From Hyaloscypha bicolor E (Eukaryota > Ascomycota > Leotiomycetes > Helotiales > Hyaloscyphaceae), in contig NW_020194684.1 of NCBI RefSeq assembly GCF_002865645.1, forward strand, positions 3,569,623-3,633,622: DNA of 64,000 bases, read 5' to 3'. Made by a program: the position numbers and the translations under genes. Shown one piece after another: positions 48,744 to 60,500 of this stretch. The notes under the pieces were generated by a model. That model saw nothing but the letters and a program-made list of their open reading frames with translations. It was not told the origin of the DNA and made no database searches. Position 1 is the stretch's first letter; every line of letters starts with the position of its first letter.

Positions 48744-49589
48744 GTGAGGATGGTTGCCTGAATTTCAGCTCAGGTGCTGAGGGTAGGCGAACACCACGAC
48801 GTATCATTTACACGATGCTTTGGTACTGGCTGCCCCACGTGTGCGCTGCCCAATGCGATGCATGATTCAACAGTGGCGCTCAGCCCCCCCGAAACTGGTA
48901 GCTTACAAGCCACCACTAACGTGGAGCAAACGGAATCTTCATAGCCCAATCAGTCGGGCACTGTCGCAGCCACTACCCGATCGTCTTGACACGTCCGCGG
49001 GGGCCCGAATCTTCGGTGTTGGCTCAGGCACTGATGTGTTGGAGCATTTTCCCTGTCGCCCTGATATTCACGGCAGCCTTTGCTGTCAGTTCGCTTCATT
49101 TCTTCCGACCTACGTCCAACCAAACCCTCCTCAGCTAATGCAAGATCCATCGACATAATTGGGCGAACTTGGAAATTTATTCGAAAACCTTGAAATCGCT
49201 AAATCCAGCCTCGTTCTTCAAGACTTCTTCAGGCAACAAGCGCTCTGTATTCTTGTGGGTTCAAGTGATAATTGCCTGATCATTCTTTGTTGAGTCGTTC
49301 CCAAGTTCCCAGCCTACATTAATGTCAGAGCCTCAGAGGCGTCTGCCAACGCACAATATCGATCCAACAATACCACAAAAGAGTTTGCCTTTTGCCCTAC
49401 AAGGCTACGTGTCTGTTAAGCCTCATCCTCACTCAAATAGAACGAAAAAGAAAGGATGCCATGAGACCAGACAACCCACCGATGTCGCTACAATGTCGCA
49501 AATTTAATGTTTGAGACACCCAGGCAGCCCGAAGCCATGCTCCAGTAGCTTTTGCTTCTTGTTAACCAACTACCTCCCACAGTACAGCC
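48744..49589. promoter_or_regulatory. Region upstream of the CorA-like gene
   Basis: No convincing coding sequence. An open stretch of 113 codons on the plus strand (48820-49158) lacks an ATG start and has a proline/serine-rich, biased composition; I treat it as chance. The last 100 bases before the ATG are pyrimidine-rich in part, as in many fungal promoters. No specific TATA or operator site can be assigned. Confidence 0.3.
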
Positions 49590-51299
49590 ATGGCGGACTC
49601 TTCTAGAGATTCCACTACTACTCTCCATGAAGAGCCCGAGGGGATTGCGCTCGATAGCGTATTCAGATCTGCATCCACAATTCCAGGCTATAATCTCGTG
49701 GATCCGAGAGTGCAATCTTCCAGTACGACTCAGGCCATGTGCTTGGACATAAACAACCCGGAAAAAACGAATGAGACCCTAGATGAATCTAGCCTGCTGC
49801 AAAAACTAGAGACCATTGTGAGTTTTCACTGTCGCCTTCTCTGGAGTTTCTGCTCACTCGAGGTCGTAGGACTTCACTCTGGCAACAGCTCCCGCTGAAA
49901 AGCCTCAATTCTTCCTGATGTTAGCCCTCTTATTGGGATAAAACTTCAAATCACTTTTGAATTCAAGGAAGCATTTGCTTACCAGTTCGGTGACCAGAAC
50001 ATCGATGGGAGATCCCTCTGTCGAATGCAACTTTCTCGAGATTTCTCCCAATTCTCTTGAAAAACTCTATCATACACTCCGATTCCGCAATGACTACAGC
50101 TCATTCTATACTACTCGACTTTTCCATTGTTCCTATCATTCTCACTATGATATAGACGCCGATCCAAGTGGGCCTCCCACATCCATTAGTAAGTCCGCTT
50201 CTCTTTTAATAAACAGATTATCTCCGTTTACACGTTCTCTCTTCTAGTTATCGTTTTTCGATGTCCACGAAATAGCCGATGTATTTCTTGCATCATGCGA
50301 GTCCAGCTTGCCGATCGCAGCTCCGTAATATTCCTCTGTGGACCAAATCCCCACGACTTGGACGAGATGCGAACTCTGTGCATTCAGAAATCGGACCTCC
50401 TAAGAGTACACCCATTGTATTTTCTTACATTGATCAGCGATCAGAGATATCCACTTTGGGCTAGTTCATTCGCGGGCCTCTGGCTAGAGGTGGTAGTGGC
50501 CGAAACAGCAACAGGAATGAACCGGCCAGATTGGATGACCACGGTTCTGAAGCAACAGATCCCAGATCGAATTCAGGCCTTATCAGACACTGACATTCTC
50601 CTGTACCAACTTCATGCAACGAACACAGAACTATGTCAATGTGATACCGTCATGTCCTTTGCAGTAAAATATGGCAATTTCTGTCTACAGGCTTTTGACG
50701 TCGTGGAAAGCTCTAGAGAACGCAGAGGACATCTTCCATTGCCAGTTAGATACAAGTCGGATTTGAAAGACAAAATAGGGTTTTATATTGAGATGTATGA
50801 GGGGGTAAGGAGTAAGCTTTCAGAAGTGAAAGAGAGAATTCGAGGACAAATAAATGTGGTAAGTACCTCCCTCCGCTTCAACCCGATTGAGAGACGACGA
50901 AAGTGTACTAAAATATTATTAGTCTATCAGTCTCATCGCTCAGAGAGACAGTAAGACCAATCTCGAGAATAGCAGAAGTATGAAGACTATTGCAGTAATG
51001 ACACTAGCCTTTCTCCCACTAACGCTCGTGAATGTAAGTGGTATTTCGAAGTATAGTAGAGAGCGTCCAAACTCACAACTCTTTAGTCAATATGGTCGGC
51101 AAATCTTTTCCATCTTGATAACGCAACAAACTGGAAGCTGTTTGTCGGATTGTCAGTTGCTCTCACCATCATCGTCTTCTCCTGTTGGTGGCTATACATA
51201 TACATTTCTAGAAGACGCCGGGATGCAAGGTTACCTCGACTCGTGAAGGATCTCGAGTTCGAATTGTCTGACGTCGGCAGCGTGCAAAATCTTGTTTGA
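49590..51299 (+). CDS. CorA-like Mg2+ transporter family protein, six exons
   Basis: Proposed exons are 49590-49817, 49870-49919, 49986-50188, 50248-50858, 50923-51033 and 51087-51299 (1416 bp, 471 aa). Introns of 52, 66, 59, 64 and 53 bp have GT-AG ends; the second has an atypical GTTAGC donor and is the least certain. The start CAGCCATGG is a good Kozak context. The protein has a soluble N-terminal part, an alpha-helical middle (SDTDILLYQLHATNTELC, then SDLKDKIGFYIEM and VKERIRGQINV) and the C-terminal CorA-like signature SLIAQRDSKTN ... MKTIAVMTLAFLPLTLV (TM1). After TM1 comes a short loop, then GLSVALTIIVFSCWWLYIYI (TM2) and a basic/acidic tail. The GMN selectivity motif of true CorA channels is not evident after TM1, so metal transport is uncertain; many fungal members of this expanded family have unknown roles. 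It is the only apparently intact gene in the window, isolated in a transposon desert. Confidence 0.85.
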
Positions 51300-51685
51300 A
51301 CTATTAGTCTAATGCTTAGATTTTATCTATAAACCCTCCTTTTCATGTCTCAATTTGTAATTCTTAAGCTCCTTACGAGGCAGTAATTAAGAGAAGCGAG
51401 ATTACTACTTAATAGATCTTTAACCTTTTATTTAATACTTAAGTCTATTCTTTATTAACTATATAATAGTAATCTTAGTCGTAGTGTTTATTCCCTTAGG
51501 TTTAGCGCCTGCCGCGTTAGGTAAGGCGTATATACAAGCCGGCTGCCGCTTTTAACGTTTATAAAAGATGCGTTCTCCTTACTACTTAACTATCTTCCTC
51601 TTTAATCTTTTCCTAACTCTTTCCTCGCTCTGTTTATATACTCTTGAAACTAACCTTAGTATACGCGTTGAGAGGACCTAGGCGA
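51300..51685. other. 3' flank of the CorA-like gene
   Basis: Moderately AT-rich, partially RIPed sequence with no open frame of interest. It contains GC-containing patches such as GCGCCTGCCGCG (about 51505) and probably belongs to the Tc1/mariner element that follows, but no terminal repeat was identified. Confidence 0.35.
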
Positions 51686-52085
51686 TTAGAGATCTTGATA
51701 TAAAGAAGGCGGCCAAGAAAACCTACGGATCCCGTATAAGAGGCGTGGTAATTTAGTCTTCCCCTTATATACTTTACTCCTATCTTCTATAAAGATATAC
51801 TCCGGCCCAACCGTGTCAAATGACAGGAAGACCACGTGCTCTAAGTCTTGTTCTAAATATGCCTTAGAATACATTCCTTTCCGGTCGGGAAGCTTCTCAA
51901 GGAATATGAGCGATGACTTATAATTCCAGCCTATTACCCCCTAGATCATTACCGTGAACCGTCCCGACCTATATACCGACCGTATATACGTAGAATACTT
52001 CTTTTCGTTTATCCGGCGTGTGACTCACGTCCGTCCTTCCCTTCCTGTCTCCCATGTGCATTCGTCTGAGAATGTGACTTTCCCT
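51686..52085 (-). pseudogene. Tc1/mariner (IS630-type) DDE transposase relic
   Basis: On the minus strand the frame reads KVTFSDECTWETG (first catalytic Asp in SDE at 52061-52069), VTRRINEKKYSTYIRS, SGRFTVMIxGVIGWNYKSSLIFLEKL, then GPEYIFIEDRSKVYKG (second Asp) and GIRRFSWPPSLYQDL (WPPxSPDLNP-like third motif). Two in-frame stops, TGA and TAG, stand where Trp is expected, both RIP-type G-to-A. The helix-turn-helix part upstream (to about 52300) is not clear, so the gene is broken or diverged. It lies tail-to-tail with the CorA-like gene. Terminal inverted repeats were not found. Confidence 0.7.
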
Positions 52086-52694
52086 CTAGTCCCCTCCTCC
52101 TTCCCTTATAGCTACGTAGTCGGAAGATCCCGATCACTGGTGGACGCGTGCAAAAGGCAGTCTCTTCTTTGCTTGCTCGCGCGAGATAAAGGGCCGAGGA
52201 CACGAAATATAACGTCGGTAGCTAAGCTTACGTAGTTCTTGTCATATAATACTGTAATGGGGATTTGATTATTATATGGTTTTCGGACCATATATAGGCG
52301 TTTGGATGCGTGGAAGAGGGTAAAGGGGAAGTAATAAACTAAGCACTCAAAAGTGATACTTTCAATAGTAGTAAGAAGTAAAGCAAAGGTCAAAAATAAG
52401 GGGCTCCAAAGTGTGATGTATTGGGAAGGCTAATCGTACGTATGGGCGGAAGTCTTATATAACCCTTAAACTAGCTCTAGCATGCCTGGGAAGCAGGACA
52501 CGTGACGGTAGTTACGGGACAAGAGAGAAAAACCCCCATTATATAGCTTTTCCCCATTATTCGTAATTATTCCCTAATTATAGCAAAGAAAATACCAAGC
52601 TTATACGAGTATAAAACCCATTAGAACCTAGAAACTTAAATAGTTTTCAAAGGAACCCGTAGCCCATATTCTCAAGACTTTTCTTGCTCTTTTT
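52086..52694. other. Intergenic DNA between the transposase relic and element H
   Basis: Mixed composition. It contains a CACGTGACGGTAGTTACGGGA block at about 52500, similar to the patch at 3087-3103. The 52086-52400 part may contain the degraded N-terminal part of the transposase. Nothing else was recognised. Confidence 0.35.
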
Positions 52695-52946
52695 TGTTAC
52701 GGTTATTACGATACGCGATACTAGTAGGGGTTAGACTAGAACTAGCTGGGCATACGAAGTTGAGTTGGGAGGCATAAGTCGAGGTTACAAGTTACGAGCT
52801 TAAGCTAGCATGTGGGCCCGTATATAGCTTGCGATTATTTAGATCCGAGACTCCTTCGAGATCCTCTTCTCTTCTTTAGCTTTGAATTATCGGAATAAAG
52901 ACAGTCTAACCTTGCCTTCCAGGCCCTAGATCTTGTACTCGTAACA
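52695..52946 (+). repeat. 5' LTR of Gypsy element H (252 bp), largely un-RIPed
   Basis: It starts TGTTACGG and ends CTCGTAACA, so the ends form the short inverted repeat TGTTACG/CGTAACA. It is the un-RIPed version of the A/B LTR, and its TTTAGCTTTGAATTATC block is shared with them. It defines the true boundaries of that family. Confidence 0.8.
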
Positions 52947-54243
52947 TAATTTAAAGCTCTCCCACTTCTCAATCCTGCGGAGGATTTAAATAATATCCAC
53001 CCGATTAGTTTTCGACGGGTGCAAATGCGATATGCCGTGGCTACTCCCGTACCGGTTAACCAATATCAGAACGAAAGAAAGCCCTAGAACGACTAGGCAA
53101 GAAAGCCCTGGACCGGCCAAGCAAGCAAATAAGCCAGTAACCTTACTACTAAAGAAGACATAAGGAAGTAAGTTCCGGAGTAACTGGGCAAGTCAGAAGG
53201 AGCTATAATACGATACGCTACTAGTATATTACCAGAAAGTAAACCAGAGCCTCTTATTAAGTCTCCTGAGGGATCCGAGTATCCCGTTAATATTTATAGT
53301 AAAAGAAATACTCTCTTTTAGAGAATAGAAGAAGAAAAGGAACCTGCTTTATTAAAGGCAAAGGTCCAAGAATTACTTTAGAACTCAGAGGCTTTATATA
53401 AAGAGATTATTAAGCTAATTCTAAAGATATATAATATTCTTGCCTATAGCGAGAATTATTATAATTAGTTAAAAGAAACCAAGCAAGTCTTATTAAAGAA
53501 TAAAGCTATTATTAAAAAGTTTATTATATAGCTTATTAAGATAACTAGTTCTTTTACTTTAGAAAATAAATACTTGATTAAATTCTCTAATTCTTTTATT
53601 TTTAAAGATATAATTAAGAATAATATTACTTTTAATAATTAATTAGTTTAGATTAAAAATAAGCTTTATAGTAATTCTAATATTTATTAAATAAAGAATC
53701 TCAAGATTATTTATATATCCGGCTATATAAATAGCTATATTCTTATATTAATTTTCTTTTACCTAAATTAGAATAATTAATATATATAAGATTATTAGAG
53801 AATTATATATTTATTTAAAGAAGCTAATAGTAATTCAAATAAGAAATATAATATTTAATAAGTATTTAAGGAACTATTTATAAAAAAGAGCTAAACTTTT
53901 TAGAAGTTCTATATTTTATTTCTAAGATATATAATAAATAGAAATATTAACTTATAAGACCTTAAGAATAACTTAAATAATAAGCTTACCTAAAAGCTCT
54001 AAAAGGCTATAGCTATATATTATAATAACTCGGTTATTTATATTATAAAGTTTATATAATATTATATTATAAATAATTAATAAATCTAAGCTTATTATAA
54101 AAAGAAAAATTAAATATTTAAGAAAGTTAATAAAAATATAAATAAGCCAAGCTTAAGAAGTATTCTTTATATAAAGCTTGCTTTTAGGACTTTAGTAATA
54201 AGTAAGCTAGTTACCCTAAAAGCCCGAATTCTCTAATTTCAAG

Positions 54244-54285
54244 TATTATAATTATAATAAATTTAATTATATATTTAGGAATTAT
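54244..54285 (+). pseudogene. Gag zinc knuckle relic of element H
   Basis: YYNYNKFNYIFRNY has CX2CX4HX4C spacing with ligands changed to Tyr, as in A and B. Confidence 0.6.
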
Positions 54286-55489
54286 TTAAAGCTTAAAATA
54301 AAATATATAAAGCAAATTTTAGTAATTAAGCTAGTAATTCTTACTATAAATAAGGAAATAATAATTCCTAAAGAAAGTTTTCTTTTTAGAGCCATATTAT
54401 ATTAATATAATAAAAATTAATTTAAGCTAGCTATTTAAAAATAATATATTTATATTTCCTTATAAAGTTAGTAATAATAGATTAGGTATTAAGACTTCTT
54501 TTTTTTTATTAATACTAGAGTAATAAATATACTTTTATTAATTTCAAGTTTATAAGAATAATTAAATAAATTCTAGATATTAAGTTTATTTATTTAATAT
54601 TATTCTATAATATAAGAGAATTTAATAATAAGTAAGCTATATTTATTATTTATTATATTAAGCTAATACTTTTAATTAATAAATAAAAAGTTCTAATATT
54701 TATATTAGTTATAGAACTAAATAAATATAATATAATTTTGGGATAATAATAATTTATAAATACTAGTATTCTAATTAATTATAAAAATAGAAAGTTAATT
54801 TAATTAAATAATTAGCTTAGAAAAAAGAATTAAAATAAGGTTCTAATTATTATTTATAATAACTAATACTAAGAAAATATAAATTAAATAAATAAATCTA
54901 TAGCTATAAATAAGTTCTAAAGACTTTAGATTATAAAAAGGAAACCCTCTAATTCTCTTTATAAGCCCGGTTTAGAAAGCCATATATAATAAAAGAATTA
55001 AGCTTAACTTTATAGAGAAATATAATTAGTCTTAAAAAATATAAAAGTTTCTTTTAAGCTAAAAATAGGAATATTAAAGTTATATTATTTAAAGAAAAGC
55101 CATAAGAGCTAGTTAAGACCTATAATTAATATTATAGAAATCTTACTAATTACTTTTTAGATAAATTTATAAAAAAAAGAAAAATCTTTTCTTTGTAATA
55201 TTATTTTTCGAAATTAATAAAAAGCTAGAATTATAATAAGAAAATAAGTTTATTTCAAGTAAATAATAACTAAAAGAAATAGAATTATAATAGCTAGTAA
55301 GGGTTTTACTAAAAGAGTTTAAGAACTTTATAAATATCTTATTTTTATATTAGTTCTATAATTATAAGATTTAAATTAATAATTTCAAGAGCCCGAAAAG
55401 CCTAATATATTTCCTGCTTTATTAATAATTAATCTATAAGCTATAAGAAATTAAGTATTTCCTTAAAGGAAACCTTTAATAAAGCTTTA

Positions 55490-56100
55490 TTAAGCCAAGT
55501 TAGTTCCTTTTTATATCTCTAATTCTCTTTATTAAAAAGGCTAATAAAGCTCTCTAATTTTATATTAATTATTATAAGTTAAATAACTTAATATAAGGGA
55601 ATTATTATTCTCTTTCCTTTATTTATAAGACTCTTATATAGCTAATTTAAGCCAAGGTTTATATAAAGTTAAATATTTAATAAGTATTTTATTAGATTTA
55701 AATAAATCTAGAATTTAAAGAACTTATAATATTCTATATAAAATATAAGGCCTATAAATATAAAGTTCTTTAGAAAAGCCTAATTAATAGCCTTATTATT
55801 TACTAAAGATATATAAATAATATTCTTTTTAATTATCTTAATATCTTTTATATAGCTTATCTAAATAATATTCTAATTTATTTAAATAATTCCCTTAAAT
55901 ATAAAAACTATATATAAAAAGTTCTTTAGTAATTATAGAATATTAGCCTTTAAATAAATATTAAGAAATTAGAGTTTAAAGTTATTTATATAAAATACTT
56001 AGGCTTTATTATTTTTATTAAGGGTATTAAAATAGATTTAAAATAAGATAATAATTATTTAGAACTAGTAATTACTAATAGTAATTAAGGAAATATAAGG
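55490..56100 (+). pseudogene. Reverse transcriptase relic of element H
   Basis: Blocks visible are KVYIKLNI (about 55655), ELIIFYIKYKAYKYKVL (about 55715), QRYINNILFNYLNIFYIAYLNNILIYLNN (split here around the box; YLNN about 55858) and KLEFKVIYIKYLGFIIF (about 55965). This copy has neither the insertion found in A nor the deletions of B, so it is the reference for both. Confidence 0.7.
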
Positions 56101-57504
56101 CTTTCTAGGCTTTTATAATTTTTATTAATATTTTATTACTAAATATAGCTATATAATAAAGTTCCTAATAGCTTTAATATATAAGGAAATATTATATAAG
56201 TAAATAAATTAATATTAAAAAGATTTTAATAAGCTGAAACAAGTTATATTCTTAATACTAATTCTATATTACTATAATTTAAATCTTTTTATTATAATTA
56301 AAATAAATATATTAAATAGAATTATAACTAGTATTCTTTTATAATAAGACCTTTAAATAAGACTTTAGTATCTAATAGTATTCTTTTCTAAGATTATATA
56401 ATTAGTAAAGCTAAATTATAATATTTATAATAAAGAAATACTTGCTATTATTTTTTTCTTAACTAAATAATAAATAAAGCTAAAAGGCTTATAAGAAATA
56501 CTTCTTGTAATTTATTTAAATTATTAAGCTCTTAATAAAATAAGCTTATTAAATAAAATATCTTCTCTACTATTATTTCAAGCTTATATATTAGGTAAAT
56601 AAATTAAATAAATAAGCAAATGCCCTAAATAAGAAATATAAGAATATAATTATTTAGAATAAAATAATAATAGTTTATTAAACCTAAATCCTTTTCCTAT
56701 AATAAAAGATTAATAATATTATTATATAAGATCTTTAATTAGCCCTAATTAAGGCTTTAATAAGTCTAGCTTAAAAAGAAACCCGATATAATAATATTTA
56801 GCTTATAAATAAGCTATTAAATAAGAATTGAGAATTACTAAAGCTAGAAAAACTATAAAATAAGGCAAGAAATAAGAAGAAAAATACTTAAATATTATAA
56901 AATAGTTTTTTCTTATATATTATTCTTATTTAGGAAATATATATATAGTTTCTAATAAAATATTTAGGGCAAGCCAAGCTTTAATAGCTTCTTTAGGCCT
57001 ATTATTATTAACTAGGCCAAGATATAAATATTAATTAATATAAGAATAATTATTATATTTATTAATAATTTCATATTTTTAGAAATAAAAAGCTAGGTTT
57101 CTTGTATTTATTATTAGTTCCTAATTACTTCTAGTAATATATATTAGTAAATTTCAAGAAATACCTAGAAAATAAATATAAATATAATATAATAGCGATT
57201 TTTATTAATTATTTAGATAAGTATCTTATTATAATTCTTGTTCGAAATATAATTATAATTAAAGAGTTAATATTTCTATTTCTTATTTATATAATTTACT
57301 AAATTAATATCCTAGAAACTATAATATTTAATTAAGGCCTCTAGTTTATATTAGTTTTCTAGAACAAGTTTTATAAGTATATTAGTATAAAGCTCAAGTT
57401 ATTAATTATTAATTATTCTCAAATTAATAACTAAATAAAAATTATTAATTAATATTTTAATTAATGGCTTTATTCTTATATAAATTATTACTAGAATAAT
57501 TAGA

Positions 57505-60500
57505 TATAATAGATATATATAATAGTACCTAAACAAGTATTAAATATTATAGATCTAGTTTCCTATTTTGGGTAAAGTTTATATTAAAATTATATGAATT
57601 ATATAGAATTATATTTCTTAATTAAGTAAAGGGCTTTATATACTTTACTAAATACTAGGAAATATATAAAGAGATGCTTCTAGCTCTAGAAAAGAATATT
57701 AATTAGTCTTTTATTAGAATTAATTCTTGGAAATTAGTTATACTTATAAGTATTACTTTATAGCTTATTTACCTTAATTATTTATATATTACTTTATTAT
57801 TATATATCTTATATTCTAATTAATCTAACTTTCGGGAAGCAGTTTATTATAAGGTAATTAAGCTATTAATAAATAAAATTACTAATAGCTAAAGTATTAA
57901 TTAAAAGAAGCGCCTCTATTATTACTAGAGTAATCTAATTAAATATCCAGGAAAATACCTAGTTAGGTACTCTAGCTATTACCTAATTAAGAGAAGGAAA
58001 TAGAATTCAGACACTTCTAGAACTAGCTAATAAAATAATAATAACGGAAAAGCTAATAGCGGCTTATTATTATATTATTGAATTAGAAGCAGAAATATAA
58101 TAAAGAAAAGATCTAGAGAAACTAGAAGCTTAGATTTATTATCTTAAGAATATTTAGGTACTTATTATAGAACTTATAATATTACTAGTAATATATTTGG
58201 TTTATAGGACTTTAAAAACCCGAGAATTACTAACTTATAAAATAAAGAATATTAAAGAAGTTTAGGACTTCTTTTATTAGGCAAAGCTAAAATAGTATAA
58301 AAACGGCGGAATTATTTGAATTATAGATATAATAAAGGTTACATATTATATTTTTTGTTTTAAGAATATAGCTAAAGCTATTTAGAAATATAAGAAGTAA
58401 TTAGTAAGTATTAATATTACGAATTAGGAAACCTTTATTAAGTTTATAAAGAATTTTATCTTGGATTTAAAGAATTATAATAATAATACCTTTATTAAAT
58501 TCAAGGATATAAAATAGTAATTAAGATAAAGTATTTAAAGCTTTATATTTACTTAAATAGCCTATTAAATAACTTAGGACATACGGATTTACTATAAGAA
58601 TAAAATAACTTATTTAGCGGCTTGAGATAAGAGATTCGGAACGAGATTAATAATTAAAAGAATGTTTTATAAAAGAGGAAAAAGCTTATTTCTATAGCTA
58701 TAAGAGTCGAGAATAATTTAAGCTTATTTATTTAATAGAAATATAATAATAAGCTAATAGAATAATAAAAGAAAAGAAATTAGAAAAAAGAGAAAAGAAA
58801 TAATAAAAAGAAATAAAAGAAAAATATATTCATATTATAAGGTTTATATAATCGGAATAATAAAGATATAGTAATAAAATTCAATATAGTATTTATATTA
58901 GAATTTATAAAATCGAATATAATTTGCTTTATTTATTAGAAAAAGAGTTATTATATTATTACTTACCTAAATCGGGAGAAACTAACTTGATATAACTATA
59001 ATAAGTTTGGCTATAAAGTATATAAATACCTAAAGCTAAAAAAGCCGAGAAATAAATATATCCTATAATAATTATACTTATTTATATTATAAAAGGCAAA
59101 GCTTTTAAAACGAGAATAATAATTGAGGTTATTATTAAAATAAGAAAAAATAAATATAGGATTAAAGTATTAGTTAATTCGGGTATAGAAATTAATTATA
59201 TAAAGAGAAAGCTAGCTTTAAATATAAGTATTTTATTAATATTAAAAGTAATTTCTTTGGCTTTATTAGAAAAGAAAAGAATTTACTTATATAGAGATTA
59301 TATTCTTAAGATTATTATTAAGATTATACTAGGGAATTAAAGAGAGGCTAATATATACTTTATTTCTTATAATTTTAATCTAAATTATATTAATATACTA
59401 CTTGAATTCCTATAGCTTTATTAGATTAATTCCCTAATTTCCTTTAATAAAATAATATAAAAATACTAGATTTAATTATAGAAAATTAAAGTTCTAAATA
59501 TTAGAAGGTTTACTAAAGTAATAAAATATAAAGCATATATTTTTTTATTAATTACTTATCCTATAATAAATAAATAAATAAATAAAGAATTATTACTATT
59601 ATTATAAATGAAATAATTTTATTTCTTAAGAAATATTAGAATCTTTTTCGGGTATTCTTTATAGAAGCTATAAATATATTACTCGATTATTATATAATAA
59701 AATATTATATAGAGCTAAAATCAGAATTCTAATTACTATATAGTTTTATATATATTTTATTAAAAGAAGAGCTTAAAGTTCTTTAGGAATATCTTAATAC
59801 TAGTTTAAAGAAAAAATGAATTTATTATTTTATTAGTCTAATAAGTATTCTAATTATATTTGTTTTAAAGAAAAGAGGCAGCCTATATTTATATATTAAT
59901 CATTGAGATTTAAATAGAATTACTATTAAGAACCGAATATTATTATTATTTATTAGTAAAATAATAAATAGGCTTTATAAAATAAAGGTATATATAAAGC
60001 TAAATTTAAAAAATACTTATTATTAGTTACGAATTCGGGAAGATAATAAATCAAAAACAATATTTCGAATATATTATAGATATTTTAAATATTATATTAT
60101 GCCTTTTAAATTCTTTAATACTTTAGTAATATTTTAGATATATATTAACTATATACTAATAAGCCTTATAAATAATATTTTAATTTATTCTAAAAACCAA
60201 AAATAGTATATAATAATAGTCTAATATATATTCGAAGAATTATAATAATACTAGCTCTTTATAAACTTAGTAAAATGCGAGTTTAATATAAAAAAAATAA
60301 AGTTCTTAGATTTATAATTAGCCCAAATAATATAGAAATAAAATCTAGCCAAGTTATAATTACTAGAGAATAGCTAGTTTCAAAAAATAATATTCGAGAA
60401 GTTTAAATATTTCTGGGTTTTATTAACTTTTATTAAATATTTATTTATAGATATTTTAAAATAATAGAGGAATTAATTAATTTATTAAAAATTAATAAAA

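Larger units (their letters stand above)
52695..57504 (+). mobile_element. Ty3/Gypsy retrotransposon H (A/B family), 3' truncated by D
   Basis: H follows the A/B order: zinc knuckle (54244-54285), protease (about 54482), RT (about 55490-56080) with YLNN near 55858, RNase H (about 56400) and integrase from about 57050. It ends within integrase at 57504, where the 5' LTR of D starts; the rest is not in the window. RIP is graded: the LTR and first 350 bases are almost free of it, while everything after about 53300 is heavily mutated. Confidence 0.8.

Noticed and set aside
48820..49158. 113-codon open stretch on the plus strand
   Set aside because: No ATG start and no recognisable domain; an overlapping minus-strand frame is also open, as expected in a locally GC-rich tract.
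49322..49507. 61-codon frame upstream of the CorA-like gene
   Set aside because: It lies in the probable promoter/5' UTR and has no family resemblance; at most an upstream ORF.
52112..52393. 93-codon minus-strand frame
   Set aside because: Not in the frame of the transposase motifs and without its helix-turn-helix pattern; chance frame in the degraded N-terminal region.
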